64,000 nt of DNA from the NCBI RefSeq assembly GCF_029840635.1, contig NZ_JAOCCU010000034.1, positions 1-64,000 on the forward strand, written 5' to 3'. Shown here in pieces: positions 1-6,767 of this stretch (position 1 is the stretch's first letter; each line of letters starts with the position of its first letter). The notes beneath the pieces are model-generated. The model was not told the origin of the DNA, searched no databases, and worked only from the letters and a program-made list of their open reading frames with translations. The translations under genes and the position numbers were made by a program. This stretch comes from Mitsuaria sp. GD03876 (GTDB lineage Bacteria > Pseudomonadota > Gammaproteobacteria > Burkholderiales > Burkholderiaceae_C).

Positions 1-353
1 TGGCCGACCGCGAAGCCGTGCCCGCGCTCGGCCAGCCAGCGCATCACGCCGTCCGCCGCCGCGAGCCCGAAGGCGCTGCCGCCGGTCAGCAGCAGCGCGT
101 GCACCTGCTGCACGGTGTTCTCGGGCCGCAGCAGCTCGGTGTCGCGCGTGCCGGGCGCGGCGCCGCGCACGTCGACGCCCGCGACGGCGCCGGCCTCGCA
201 CAGCACCACGCTGCAGCCGGTGGGCACCGACGGATGGGTGAAGTGGCCCAGCTTCAGCCCGGCAACGTCGCACAGGCTGCCGGCATCGGGCGGGGCGGGC
301 GGGGCGGGCGTATCGGTCGAGACGGACCCGCCCGCGCCTTCGAGCTCGCTCAA
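1..353 (-). CDS. P1-family (DmpA/S58-type) peptidase, N-terminal part
   Basis: The minus strand encodes the first ~117 residues of a P1-family peptidase; the rest lies beyond the window. Visible features are a conserved opening (DVAGLKLGHFTHP, then TGCSVVL), the VDVRGAAPGTRDTELL block and LLLTGGSAFGLAAADGV, all typical of the DmpA/BapA aminopeptidase fold. This N-terminal nucleophile family self-cleaves, and its catalytic Ser would be further downstream, outside the window. No ATG or GTG exists early in the frame. The likely start is a TTG whose TTGA overlaps the stop of the DUF3617 gene, suggesting translational coupling. It is the last visible gene of the acyl-CoA dehydrogenase operon. The family call is firm; the start is less so. 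Confidence 0.8.
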   Translation of the reverse strand, partial: MSELEGAGGSVSTDTPAPPAPPDAGSLCDVAGLKLGHFTHPSVPTGCSVVLCEAGAVAGVDVRGAAPGTRDTELLRPENTVQQVHALLLTGGSAFGLAAADGVMRWLAERGHGFAVG

Positions 354-916
354 GGCTTGACGCCCGGGGTGGGGGGCTGGCCCTGCGGCTTCAGGCTGCC
401 GCAGTCCGCGCCCAGGTAGCGCGCCTCGCCGGTGGAACGGATCGTCTCCGTCTTGCCGTCGCGTTGCGAGCGGATCTCCGACTTGGTCAGGTAATGGTCC
501 GCGCCGAGGAAGGTGATCTCGTTCGTCCCTTCCGAGGCCGGATTGGTGCAGCGGAAGTTCACCAGCATCTTGTCGCCGGTGCGCTTGCTGTCGTGCTCGC
601 ACTTGCCGTCGGTGCGGGGCATCGCGGCGCGGTCGGCCTGTTCCTTGGTGACGCAGGATTTCAGCGTCAGCTCGCCGCCCTGGAAGTTCATGCTGACGCC
701 GTTCTTCGACATCATCGACTCCAGCTGCTTGCGCTGCTCGGGCGGCAGCGCCGCCATCTGCTTCTGCATCTGCTCCATCTGCGCCTGGCGCTGAGGATCG
801 AGCTGCGGCTTCTGCTTGATCTCCCACAGCCCGGGCTTGAAGTCCTGGGCCGAGGCGGTCATCGCGCCGGCCGCGAGCAGCAGGCCGGCGATCAGGGAGG
901 AGGGCGCGAGCGACAT
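350..916 (-). CDS. DUF3617-type secreted protein
   Basis: This 188-aa protein has an N-terminal signal peptide (hydrophobic core LIAGLLLAAGAMTASA, cleavage near AQD). The mature part opens with FKPGLWEIKQKP, the hallmark of DUF3617 proteins, and has a Gln/Met-rich segment (QRQAQMEQMQKQMAALP) around residues 40-60. Paired cysteines near SCVTKEQ, GKCEHD, FRCTN and ADCGS suggest disulfides in the periplasm. The function of the family is unknown. The ATG at 916 directly precedes the signal peptide. It sits 47 bp downstream of the small acyl-CoA dehydrogenase and overlaps the peptidase start by 4 nt, so it is probably co-transcribed with both. Confidence 0.8.
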   Translation of the reverse strand: MSLAPSSLIAGLLLAAGAMTASAQDFKPGLWEIKQKPQLDPQRQAQMEQMQKQMAALPPEQRKQLESMMSKNGVSMNFQGGELTLKSCVTKEQADRAAMPRTDGKCEHDSKRTGDKMLVNFRCTNPASEGTNEITFLGADHYLTKSEIRSQRDGKTETIRSTGEARYLGADCGSLKPQGQPPTPGVKP

Positions 917-963
917 GGCGGTCTCCCTCGCCGCGAAGGCGGCGAGACCCGCGCAGTTTAGGT

Positions 964-2085
964 TCAGGCGAAGACGCCGGCCGTGTCCTGCATCCGGGCG
1001 GCCACTTCGCCGAGGTGATGCAGCGAATCGCCGTACTGCATCTCCATGACGGTCAGCCGCTTGAAGTAGTGGCTGCCGACATACTCGTCGGTCACGCCGA
1101 TGCCGCCATGCAGCTGCGTGCACTGCTGGCCGACGAAGCGCATCGCCTGCCCGAGCTGCACCTTGGCCTGAGACAGCGCGCGGCGGCGCGCGTCGGCCGG
1201 CTCGCCGAGCTTGAGCGTGGCGAAGTAGCTCATCGAGCGCGCCAGCTCCAGCTGCATCTTGATGTCGGCCATGCGGTGGCGCAGCGCCTGGAAGCTGGCG
1301 ATGGCGACGCCGAACTGCTTGCGCGTGTTCAGGTATTCCGCCGTCAGCGCGACGAAGCGGTCCATCGCGCCGACCGCCTCGGCCGCCTGCGCGGCGATGG
1401 CGATGTCGACCGCGTGTTCCAGCACCGCCAGGCCGCGGTCCGGGCCGACCAGCAGCGTGGCCGGCGTGTCCTGAAGCGTCAGTTCGGCGGCGCGCGAGCC
1501 GTCGTGCAGCGCGTAGCCGCGCAGCGCCACGCCGGCCGCGTCCTTGGCCACGAGGTACAGCGCGATGCCGGCATCGGCGGCGCCGGCGCGGGCCGGCACG
1601 ATGAAGGCGTCGGCCGCGTCGCCGGCGGGCACGACGCTCTTGAGGCCGCTCAGCCGGTGGTCGGCGGTGGCCAGCGTGTCGCAGACGTCGAGCCGGTAAC
1701 GCGCCCGGCGCTCCTGGTGCGCGAGCACCACCAGCGCCTCGCCGCCGGCGATGCGCGGCAGCCAGTCGGCCTGCGCGTCGTCGCCGGACTGCGCCAGCAC
1801 CGCCGGCGCGACCAGGCCGCCCTGCGCGTAGGGCTCCATCACCAGGCCGCGGCCCAGCTCCTCCATGACGACCATCGCCTCGACCGGGCCGAAGCCCAGG
1901 CCGCCGTGCGCCTCGGGCACCGCCAGCGCGGTCAGGCCCAGGCCGGCCAGGCCGTTCCACACGTCGCGCGAGAAGCCGCCCGCCTTCACGATGGCGCGGC
2001 GCTGCTCGAAGCCGTAGTCCTTGTCGACGTAGCGCCGCACGGCGTCACGCAGCGAGTTCTGGTCGTCGGTGAAATCGAAATCCAT
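964..2085 (-). CDS. Acyl-CoA dehydrogenase, PimD-like small subunit
   Basis: This 373-aa protein of the acyl-CoA dehydrogenase superfamily would oxidise an acyl-CoA to the 2-enoyl-CoA using FAD. The N-terminal helical domain (MDFDFTDDQNSLRDAVRRYV) and LTALAVPEAHGGLGFG are typical. The C-terminal domain includes LEHAVDIAIAAQAAEAVGAM and the HGGIGVTDEYVGSHYFKR segment. Together with the gene immediately upstream it resembles the paired small and large pimeloyl-CoA dehydrogenase subunits (PimD/PimC) of Rhodopseudomonas and many Burkholderiales. No Glu is visible at the canonical MCAD-type catalytic position, as is common in small-subunit partners. The true substrate cannot be read from sequence. 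The 15-bp gap to the large subunit supports one operon. Confidence 0.85.
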   Translation of the reverse strand: MDFDFTDDQNSLRDAVRRYVDKDYGFEQRRAIVKAGGFSRDVWNGLAGLGLTALAVPEAHGGLGFGPVEAMVVMEELGRGLVMEPYAQGGLVAPAVLAQSGDDAQADWLPRIAGGEALVVLAHQERRARYRLDVCDTLATADHRLSGLKSVVPAGDAADAFIVPARAGAADAGIALYLVAKDAAGVALRGYALHDGSRAAELTLQDTPATLLVGPDRGLAVLEHAVDIAIAAQAAEAVGAMDRFVALTAEYLNTRKQFGVAIASFQALRHRMADIKMQLELARSMSYFATLKLGEPADARRRALSQAKVQLGQAMRFVGQQCTQLHGGIGVTDEYVGSHYFKRLTVMEMQYGDSLHHLGEVAARMQDTAGVFA

Positions 2086-2100
2086 GTCGTGTCTCCTGCC

Positions 2101-3279
2101 TCAGCCCAGAACCGTTTGCGCGACGATGTTGCGCTGCACTTCGTTGGAGCCGCCGTAGATCGTCGTCTTGCGGTAGTTGAAGTAGTGGCTGGCCAGCGGC
2201 GCGCAGTGGGCCGCGCCGACCTGGTCGCCCTGCCAGCCGGCCTCCATCGCTTCCTGGATGAAGGGCGTCGCGTAGGGGCCGGCGGCCAGCATCATCAGCT
2301 CGGAGTAGCGCTGCTGGATCTCGCTGCCGCGGATCTTGAGCAGGCCCGCCACGTCCAGCGACTGCTTGCCGCTGCTCTCGGCCGACAGCACGCGCAGCAC
2401 CATCATCTCCAGCGCGACGATGTCGATCTCCAGCAGCGCGACCTGGTCGCGGAAGCGGGCGTCCTCGTAGACGCCCTCGGCCTTGGCGATGCGCTTGAGC
2501 CGCTCCAGCTCGCGCTTGGCGCGGTTGACGTCGGCGATGTTGGTGCGCTCGTGCGCGAGCAGGTACTTGGCGTAGGTCCAGCCCTTGTTCTCCTCGCCCA
2601 CCAGGTTCGCGACCGGCACCTCGACGTTGTCGAAGAACACCTCGTTCACCTCGTGCTCGCCGTCCAGCATGATGATCGGCCGCACGGTCACGCCCGGTGA
2701 CTTCATGTCGATCAGCAGGAAGGAGATGCCGGCCTGCGGCTTGACGCTCGCGTCGGTGCGCACCAGGCAGAAGATCCAGTCGCCGTACTGGCCCAGCGTG
2801 GTCCAGGTCTTCTGGCCGTTGACGATGTAGACGTCGCCGCGCTTCTCGGCGCGGGTCTTGACCGAGGCCAGGTCCGAGCCCGAGCCCGGTTCGCTGTAGC
2901 CCTGGCTCCACCAGACGTCGCCGCTCATGATGCCGGGCAGGTGCCGCTCCTGCTGCTCGCGCGAGCCGAAGGCCATGATCACCGGCGCCACCATCACCGG
3001 GCCGAACGGCACCACGCGCGGCGCGCCGGCCAGGGCGCATTCCTCTTCGAACAGGTGGCGCTGCACGGCGTTCCAGCCCGGGCCGCCGAACTGCTTGGGC
3101 CAGGCCCAGCCGTGCCAGCCCTGCTTGCCCAGGATGCGGGCCCAGCGCTGCAGATCGTCCTTGTTCAGGCGCAGCGCGTTGTGCACCTTGTGGCTGATGT
3201 CCTTCGGAAGGTGCTCGGCCACCCACTGGCGGATCTCGGCCCGGAAGGCCTGTTCCTCAGGCGTGAAATTCAAGTCCAT
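2101..3279 (-). CDS. Acyl-CoA dehydrogenase, PimC-like large subunit
   Basis: A 392-aa acyl-CoA dehydrogenase. Domain signatures run in the usual order: N-terminal helices (NFTPEEQAFRAEIRQWV), HGWAWPKQFGGPGWN, the FAD/substrate beta domain with WWSQGYSEPGSGSDLASV, GQKTWTT, and a C-terminal domain ending IYGGSNEVQRNIVAQ. It matches the large subunit of the pimeloyl-CoA dehydrogenase-like pair and is the first gene of the minus-strand operon. At the MCAD Glu376-equivalent position (YEGT in MCAD) the sequence reads YGGS, so a catalytic base would have to come from elsewhere, as in isovaleryl-CoA dehydrogenase. Its promoter must lie in the 208-bp divergent gap shared with the isoaspartyl peptidase gene. 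Confidence 0.87.
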   Translation of the reverse strand: MDLNFTPEEQAFRAEIRQWVAEHLPKDISHKVHNALRLNKDDLQRWARILGKQGWHGWAWPKQFGGPGWNAVQRHLFEEECALAGAPRVVPFGPVMVAPVIMAFGSREQQERHLPGIMSGDVWWSQGYSEPGSGSDLASVKTRAEKRGDVYIVNGQKTWTTLGQYGDWIFCLVRTDASVKPQAGISFLLIDMKSPGVTVRPIIMLDGEHEVNEVFFDNVEVPVANLVGEENKGWTYAKYLLAHERTNIADVNRAKRELERLKRIAKAEGVYEDARFRDQVALLEIDIVALEMMVLRVLSAESSGKQSLDVAGLLKIRGSEIQQRYSELMMLAAGPYATPFIQEAMEAGWQGDQVGAAHCAPLASHYFNYRKTTIYGGSNEVQRNIVAQTVLG

Positions 3280-3487
3280 GTCTTGTCTCCAAATCTCGCT
3301 CTGACATCTCGCTCGGGTCGGCGGGTCGCGTCGGCCAGGGCGGACGCCCGGACCGGACTGCGTCGGTTTTTAGCACGAGCGTTCGCTTTTTCCGTGTCCC
3401 GACCGGGACAAGCCCAGGGGCATGGCGCCGGGGGAGGGAGAATGCGCGCCTTGCGCCAATGCCCGGGCCGACGCCCGGCCCCCGACC

Positions 3488-4507
3488 ATGACCGCCTTCG
3501 CCCCGACCGACGCGCCGCGTGCCGTGCTCGCCCTTCACGGCGGGGCCGGCACCATCCGCCGAGACCGCCTGTCCGCCGAGCGCGAAGCCCGCTACCGCGC
3601 CGCGCTGGCGGCGATCCTGGCCGACGGCGAGCGGCAACTCGCGCGCGGCGACGCGGCGCTGGACGTGGCGATCGAGGCGGTGCGCCGGCTGGAGGAGGAA
3701 GAACTCTTCAATGCCGGCAAGGGCGCGGTCTACACCGCCGACGAGCGCCATGAGCTCGACGCCAGCGTGATGGACGGCCGCGATCGCGCGGCTGGCGCGG
3801 TGGCCGGCGTGACGCGGGTGCGCAACCCGGTGCTGGCGGCGCGGGCGGTCATGACACACAGCGGCCATGTGATGCTGATCGGGCCGGCGGCCGACGCGTT
3901 CGCGTTCGAGCAGGGGCTGGAGCGGGTCGAGCCGGGCTGGTTCGGCACGCCGCAGCGGCTGCTGCAGTTGAAGACGGCGCGGGCGCAGGCGCTCGGCCAG
4001 GTGCTGGACCACGACGGCCAGCGGGTCGCGGAGGCCGCGCAGGCCGAGGACGCCGCGACAGCCTCGGGACCGATCGACGAGCGGGACAAGTTCGGCACGG
4101 TGGGGGCGGTCGTGCGCGACCTCGCCGGTCACCTGGCGGCGGCGACCTCGACCGGCGGCATGACGAACAAGCGGCCGGGGCGGGTGGGCGACTCGCCGAT
4201 CCCGGGCGCGGGCTGCTTTGCCGACGACCGCAGCGTGGCGGTCTCGTGCACCGGCACCGGCGAGGCCTTCATCCGCGCCTCGGCCGCGCACGAGGTCGGC
4301 GCGCTGATGCGCATCGGCGGCCTGGGGCTGGACGCGGCCTGCGCGCGGGTGGTGTTCGACGAGCTGCCGATGGTCGGCGGCGACGGCGGCCTGATCGCGG
4401 TGGACCGGGCCGGCAACGTCTGGCTCGGCTTCAACACCGAGGGCATGTACCGCGGCTGGGTCGCGGCCGGCGGCGCGCCGGTCGTGGGCATCTACCGCGA
4501 CGCCTGA
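3488..4507 (+). CDS. iaaA: Isoaspartyl peptidase/plant-type L-asparaginase (Ntn hydrolase)
   Basis: This 339-aa Ntn hydrolase cleaves isoaspartyl dipeptides and L-asparagine, with roles in peptide repair and salvage. Seen are the N-terminal AVLALHGGAGTI, the NAGKGAVYTADERHELDASVMDG region, and the autoproteolysis site KFGTVGAV with Thr204 as the new N-terminal nucleophile of the beta chain. Beta-chain motifs STGGMTNKRPGRVGDSP and SCTGTGEAFIR follow. The ATG at 3488 gives the usual family length (E. coli IaaA is 321 aa); an upstream in-frame ATG at 3422 would add 22 low-complexity residues. Its TGA stop lies inside the first unit of a 10-bp tandem repeat. No transport genes for glutathione peptides, as beside E. 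coli iaaA, are present here. Confidence 0.92.
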   Translation: MTAFAPTDAPRAVLALHGGAGTIRRDRLSAEREARYRAALAAILADGERQLARGDAALDVAIEAVRRLEEEELFNAGKGAVYTADERHELDASVMDGRDRAAGAVAGVTRVRNPVLAARAVMTHSGHVMLIGPAADAFAFEQGLERVEPGWFGTPQRLLQLKTARAQALGQVLDHDGQRVAEAAQAEDAATASGPIDERDKFGTVGAVVRDLAGHLAAATSTGGMTNKRPGRVGDSPIPGAGCFADDRSVAVSCTGTGEAFIRASAAHEVGALMRIGGLGLDAACARVVFDELPMVGGDGGLIAVDRAGNVWLGFNTEGMYRGWVAAGGAPVVGIYRDA

Positions 4508-4600
4508 ATCCGTCCGAAGCCGCCTGAATCGTCCTGAATCCGCCTGAATCCGCCTGAATCCGCCTGAACCGGCCTGAACCAGCCTGACGCCGCTTGAACA
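4501..4600. repeat. Ten-unit 10-bp tandem repeat between iaaA and a DMT transporter gene
   Basis: Ten consecutive decamers fit the pattern NNCCTGAANC. Units 1 and 3 are identical (CGCCTGAATC), as are units 5 and 6, while units 2, 4 and 7-10 carry 1-4 changes. The iaaA stop codon is the TGA of unit 1, and the array ends 4 bp before the next ATG. Each unit contains TGA, so the three frames of the array are closed at intervals on the plus strand. The 10-bp period is close to one turn of the helix. Confidence 0.9.
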
Positions 4601-4604
4601 CCCG

Positions 4605-5513
4605 ATGAACCACCGTGCCGCCGTCCTCGTGATGCTGTTCGCGACGCTGCTGTGGAGCAGCGCCGGCGCGGTATCGCGCCACCTGGACTCGGCGCGCGGC
4701 TTCGAGGTGACCTTCTGGCGCAGCGCCTTCAACGCGTTGGCGCTGACCGCGCTGCTGCCGCTGCTGCGCGGCCGCGACTACTGGCGCCGGGCGCTGCCGC
4801 GGATGCGGCATTCGCCGTCGGTGCTGGGCTCGGGCCTGTGCTGGGGCGTCATGTACACCGCCTTCATGCTGGCGCTGACGATGACCGGCGTGGCCAACGT
4901 GCTGGTGACGATGGCGCTGGGGCCGCTGCTGACGGCGCTGTTCGCGCGGGTGTTCCTGCGCCAGCGGCTGGCGGCGCGGACCTGGGTCGCGATCTGGCTG
5001 GCCAGCGCCGGCATCGCCTGGATGTTCGCGAGCGAGATGCGCGCGGGCGCGGGCGCCTGGCTCGGCATGGGCGTGGCGCTGGCGGTGCCGGTCGCGGCGG
5101 CCAGCAACTGGACGCTGCTGCAGGCGCGCGCCGGCGACGGCGAGACCGACCTGCTGCCCGCCGTGTGGCTGGGCGCGCTGCTGTCGGCGGCGGCGACGCT
5201 GCCGCTGGCCTGGCCGTTCGCCGCGTCGGCACGGGACCTGGCGCTGCTGGCGGGGCTGGGCGTGTTCCAGCTGGCGGTCCCCTGCCTGATGGTGGTGGGG
5301 GTGACGCGGGTGCTGCCGGCGGCCGAGGTCGCGCTGCTGGGCCTGATGGAAGTGCTGCTGGGCGTGCTGTGGGCCTGGCTGCTGGCGGACGAGGCGCCGT
5401 CGCCGGCGGCCTTGCTCGGCGGTGTTATGGTGCTGGCCGCGTTGATTGGCAATGAGCTGCTGGGCGCCTGGCGCCGCCCGGGCGCTCCTACGAGTGGAGA
5501 GATGTCGCTGTGA
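4605..5513 (+). CDS. EamA/DMT-family transporter
   Basis: A 302-aa integral membrane protein with about ten hydrophobic segments in two EamA-type repeats, for example VMLFATLLWSSAGAVSRHL at the N-terminus and VALLGLMEVLLGVLWAWLL near the C-terminus. DMT permeases usually export or exchange amino acids or metabolites; the substrate cannot be told from sequence. The gene ends in ATGTCGCTGTGA. This leaves the TGA overlapping the GTG start of the next gene (GTGA), so it is co-translated with the 3-hydroxyisobutyryl-CoA hydrolase. The start ATG follows directly after the decamer array; no strong ribosome-binding site is visible there. Confidence 0.85.
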   Translation: MNHRAAVLVMLFATLLWSSAGAVSRHLDSARGFEVTFWRSAFNALALTALLPLLRGRDYWRRALPRMRHSPSVLGSGLCWGVMYTAFMLALTMTGVANVLVTMALGPLLTALFARVFLRQRLAARTWVAIWLASAGIAWMFASEMRAGAGAWLGMGVALAVPVAAASNWTLLQARAGDGETDLLPAVWLGALLSAAATLPLAWPFAASARDLALLAGLGVFQLAVPCLMVVGVTRVLPAAEVALLGLMEVLLGVLWAWLLADEAPSPAALLGGVMVLAALIGNELLGAWRRPGAPTSGEMSL

Positions 5514-6616
5514 TTCCGTCGCTGCAATCCGAAGGGCTGGTGTTGGCCGAGGTCAACGGCTGCCTCGGCCTGATCACCCTGAACCGGCCCCAGGCGCTGA
5601 ATGCGCTGTCGCTGGCCATGATCCGCGACATGACCGCGCTGCTGAGCGCCTGGCGGGACGATCCCCGCATCCAGGCGGTGGCCGTGCTGGGCGCGGGGCG
5701 CGAGGGCAAGCCCGCGGCCTTCTGCGCCGGGGGCGACATCCGCTTCTTCCACCAGGCGGCGCTGGCCGGCGACGCCGCGCTGGACGCGTTCTTCACCGAG
5801 GAATACGCGCTCAACCACCTGATCCACCAGTTCCCCAAGCCCTACATCGCGCTGATGGACGGCGTCGTGATGGGCGGCGGCATGGGCATCAGCCAGGGCG
5901 CCAAGCTGCGGGTGCTGACCGAGCACTCCAAGCTGGCGATGCCGGAGACCAACATCGGGCTGTTCCCGGACGTCGGCGGCGGCTTCTTCCTGTCGCGCTG
6001 CCCGGGCCACAGCGGCGAATGGCTGGCGCTGACCGGCCAGGTCATCGGCGCGGGCGACGCGATCGAGCTTGGCCTGGGCGACGTGTTCGTGCGCAGCGCC
6101 GAGCTGCCGGCGATCGTCGCCGGGCTCAAGACCGGCGTGCAGGACAGCGCCGAACACGTCGTCGCGACGGTGATGGAGCGCGTCGACCTGGCGCCGCCGG
6201 CCGAGCACTGGAACGCGCGCGCGCTGATCAACAAGCATTTCTCCGCCGGCTCGGTGCCGGCGCTGTTCGCGTCGCTGGCCGAGGACACCGATCCCTGGGC
6301 CCGGCGCACGCTGGAGACGCTGCGCCAGCGCTCGCCGCTGATGATGGCCGTCACGCTGGAGCAGATCCGGCGCGCCCGCGGCCTGGGCCTGGCCGACGAC
6401 CTGCGCATGGAGCGCGACCTGGTCCACCACTGCTTCCACCTGCGCCCCGGCGCGGCCAGCGAGACGGTCGAGGGCGTGCGCGCGCTGGCCGTCGACAAGG
6501 ACCATGCGCCGAAGTGGAACCCCGCGCGCGTCGAGGACGTGACGCGCGCCGATGTCGAGGCCTTCTTCCGCAGCCCGTGGACGGCGGCGACGCATCCGCT
6601 GCGCGCGCTCGACTGA
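5510..6616 (+). CDS. 3-hydroxyisobutyryl-CoA hydrolase family (enoyl-CoA hydratase/isomerase fold)
   Basis: This 368-aa crotonase-fold protein most resembles 3-hydroxyisobutyryl-CoA hydrolase of valine degradation. Motifs seen are ITLNRPQALNAL, AFCAGGDIRFF for the oxyanion region, IALMDGVVMGGGMGIS, and the diagnostic MPETNIGLFPDVGGGFFLSR. The long C-terminal extension (to about residue 368, against ~260 for simple hydratases) also fits HIBCH. The start is a GTG overlapping the preceding stop, with GGAGAG about 8 nt upstream. The C-terminus has HPLRALD, similar to the HP-type tail of the family. An enoyl-CoA hydratase role is less likely but not excluded. Confidence 0.85.
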   Translation: MIPSLQSEGLVLAEVNGCLGLITLNRPQALNALSLAMIRDMTALLSAWRDDPRIQAVAVLGAGREGKPAAFCAGGDIRFFHQAALAGDAALDAFFTEEYALNHLIHQFPKPYIALMDGVVMGGGMGISQGAKLRVLTEHSKLAMPETNIGLFPDVGGGFFLSRCPGHSGEWLALTGQVIGAGDAIELGLGDVFVRSAELPAIVAGLKTGVQDSAEHVVATVMERVDLAPPAEHWNARALINKHFSAGSVPALFASLAEDTDPWARRTLETLRQRSPLMMAVTLEQIRRARGLGLADDLRMERDLVHHCFHLRPGAASETVEGVRALAVDKDHAPKWNPARVEDVTRADVEAFFRSPWTAATHPLRALD

Positions 6617-6713
6617 GCGCGGCGCGCACGCGCTGTCCCTACGCCAGGTGACGTACAGACCCTGAGCGCGCGCTTTCAGAGAATCTTCACGACGGCTCCC
6701 TAGAGTCGCGCGG

Positions 6714-6738
6714 CGCCGCACCGGGTGTGCGGCGTTTT
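6714..6738 (+). terminator. Rho-independent terminator after the HIBCH-like gene
   Basis: CGCCGCAC pairs with GTGCGGCG around a 5-nt loop, followed by TTTT. It lies 97 bp after the hydrolase stop and 30 bp before the TonB receptor start, so it could also act as a leader hairpin for the receptor. Confidence 0.65.
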
Positions 6739-6767
6739 CTCTTGTTCTCTTGCGAAGCGAGCGACGG

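Noticed and set aside
350-1960. Minus-strand frame of 536 codons covering DUF3617 and part of the acyl-CoA dehydrogenase gene
   Set aside because: Only the last 188 codons are a real gene; the rest is the shadow of the dehydrogenase gene in another frame.
4501-4600. Decamer array as CRISPR
   Set aside because: Units are 10 bp, contiguous and without spacers; no cas gene is nearby.
4431-4811. Long minus-strand frame over the decamer array with a repeated peptide
   Set aside because: It overlaps iaaA and a transporter gene, has no ribosome site, and its repetitive part just reflects the array.
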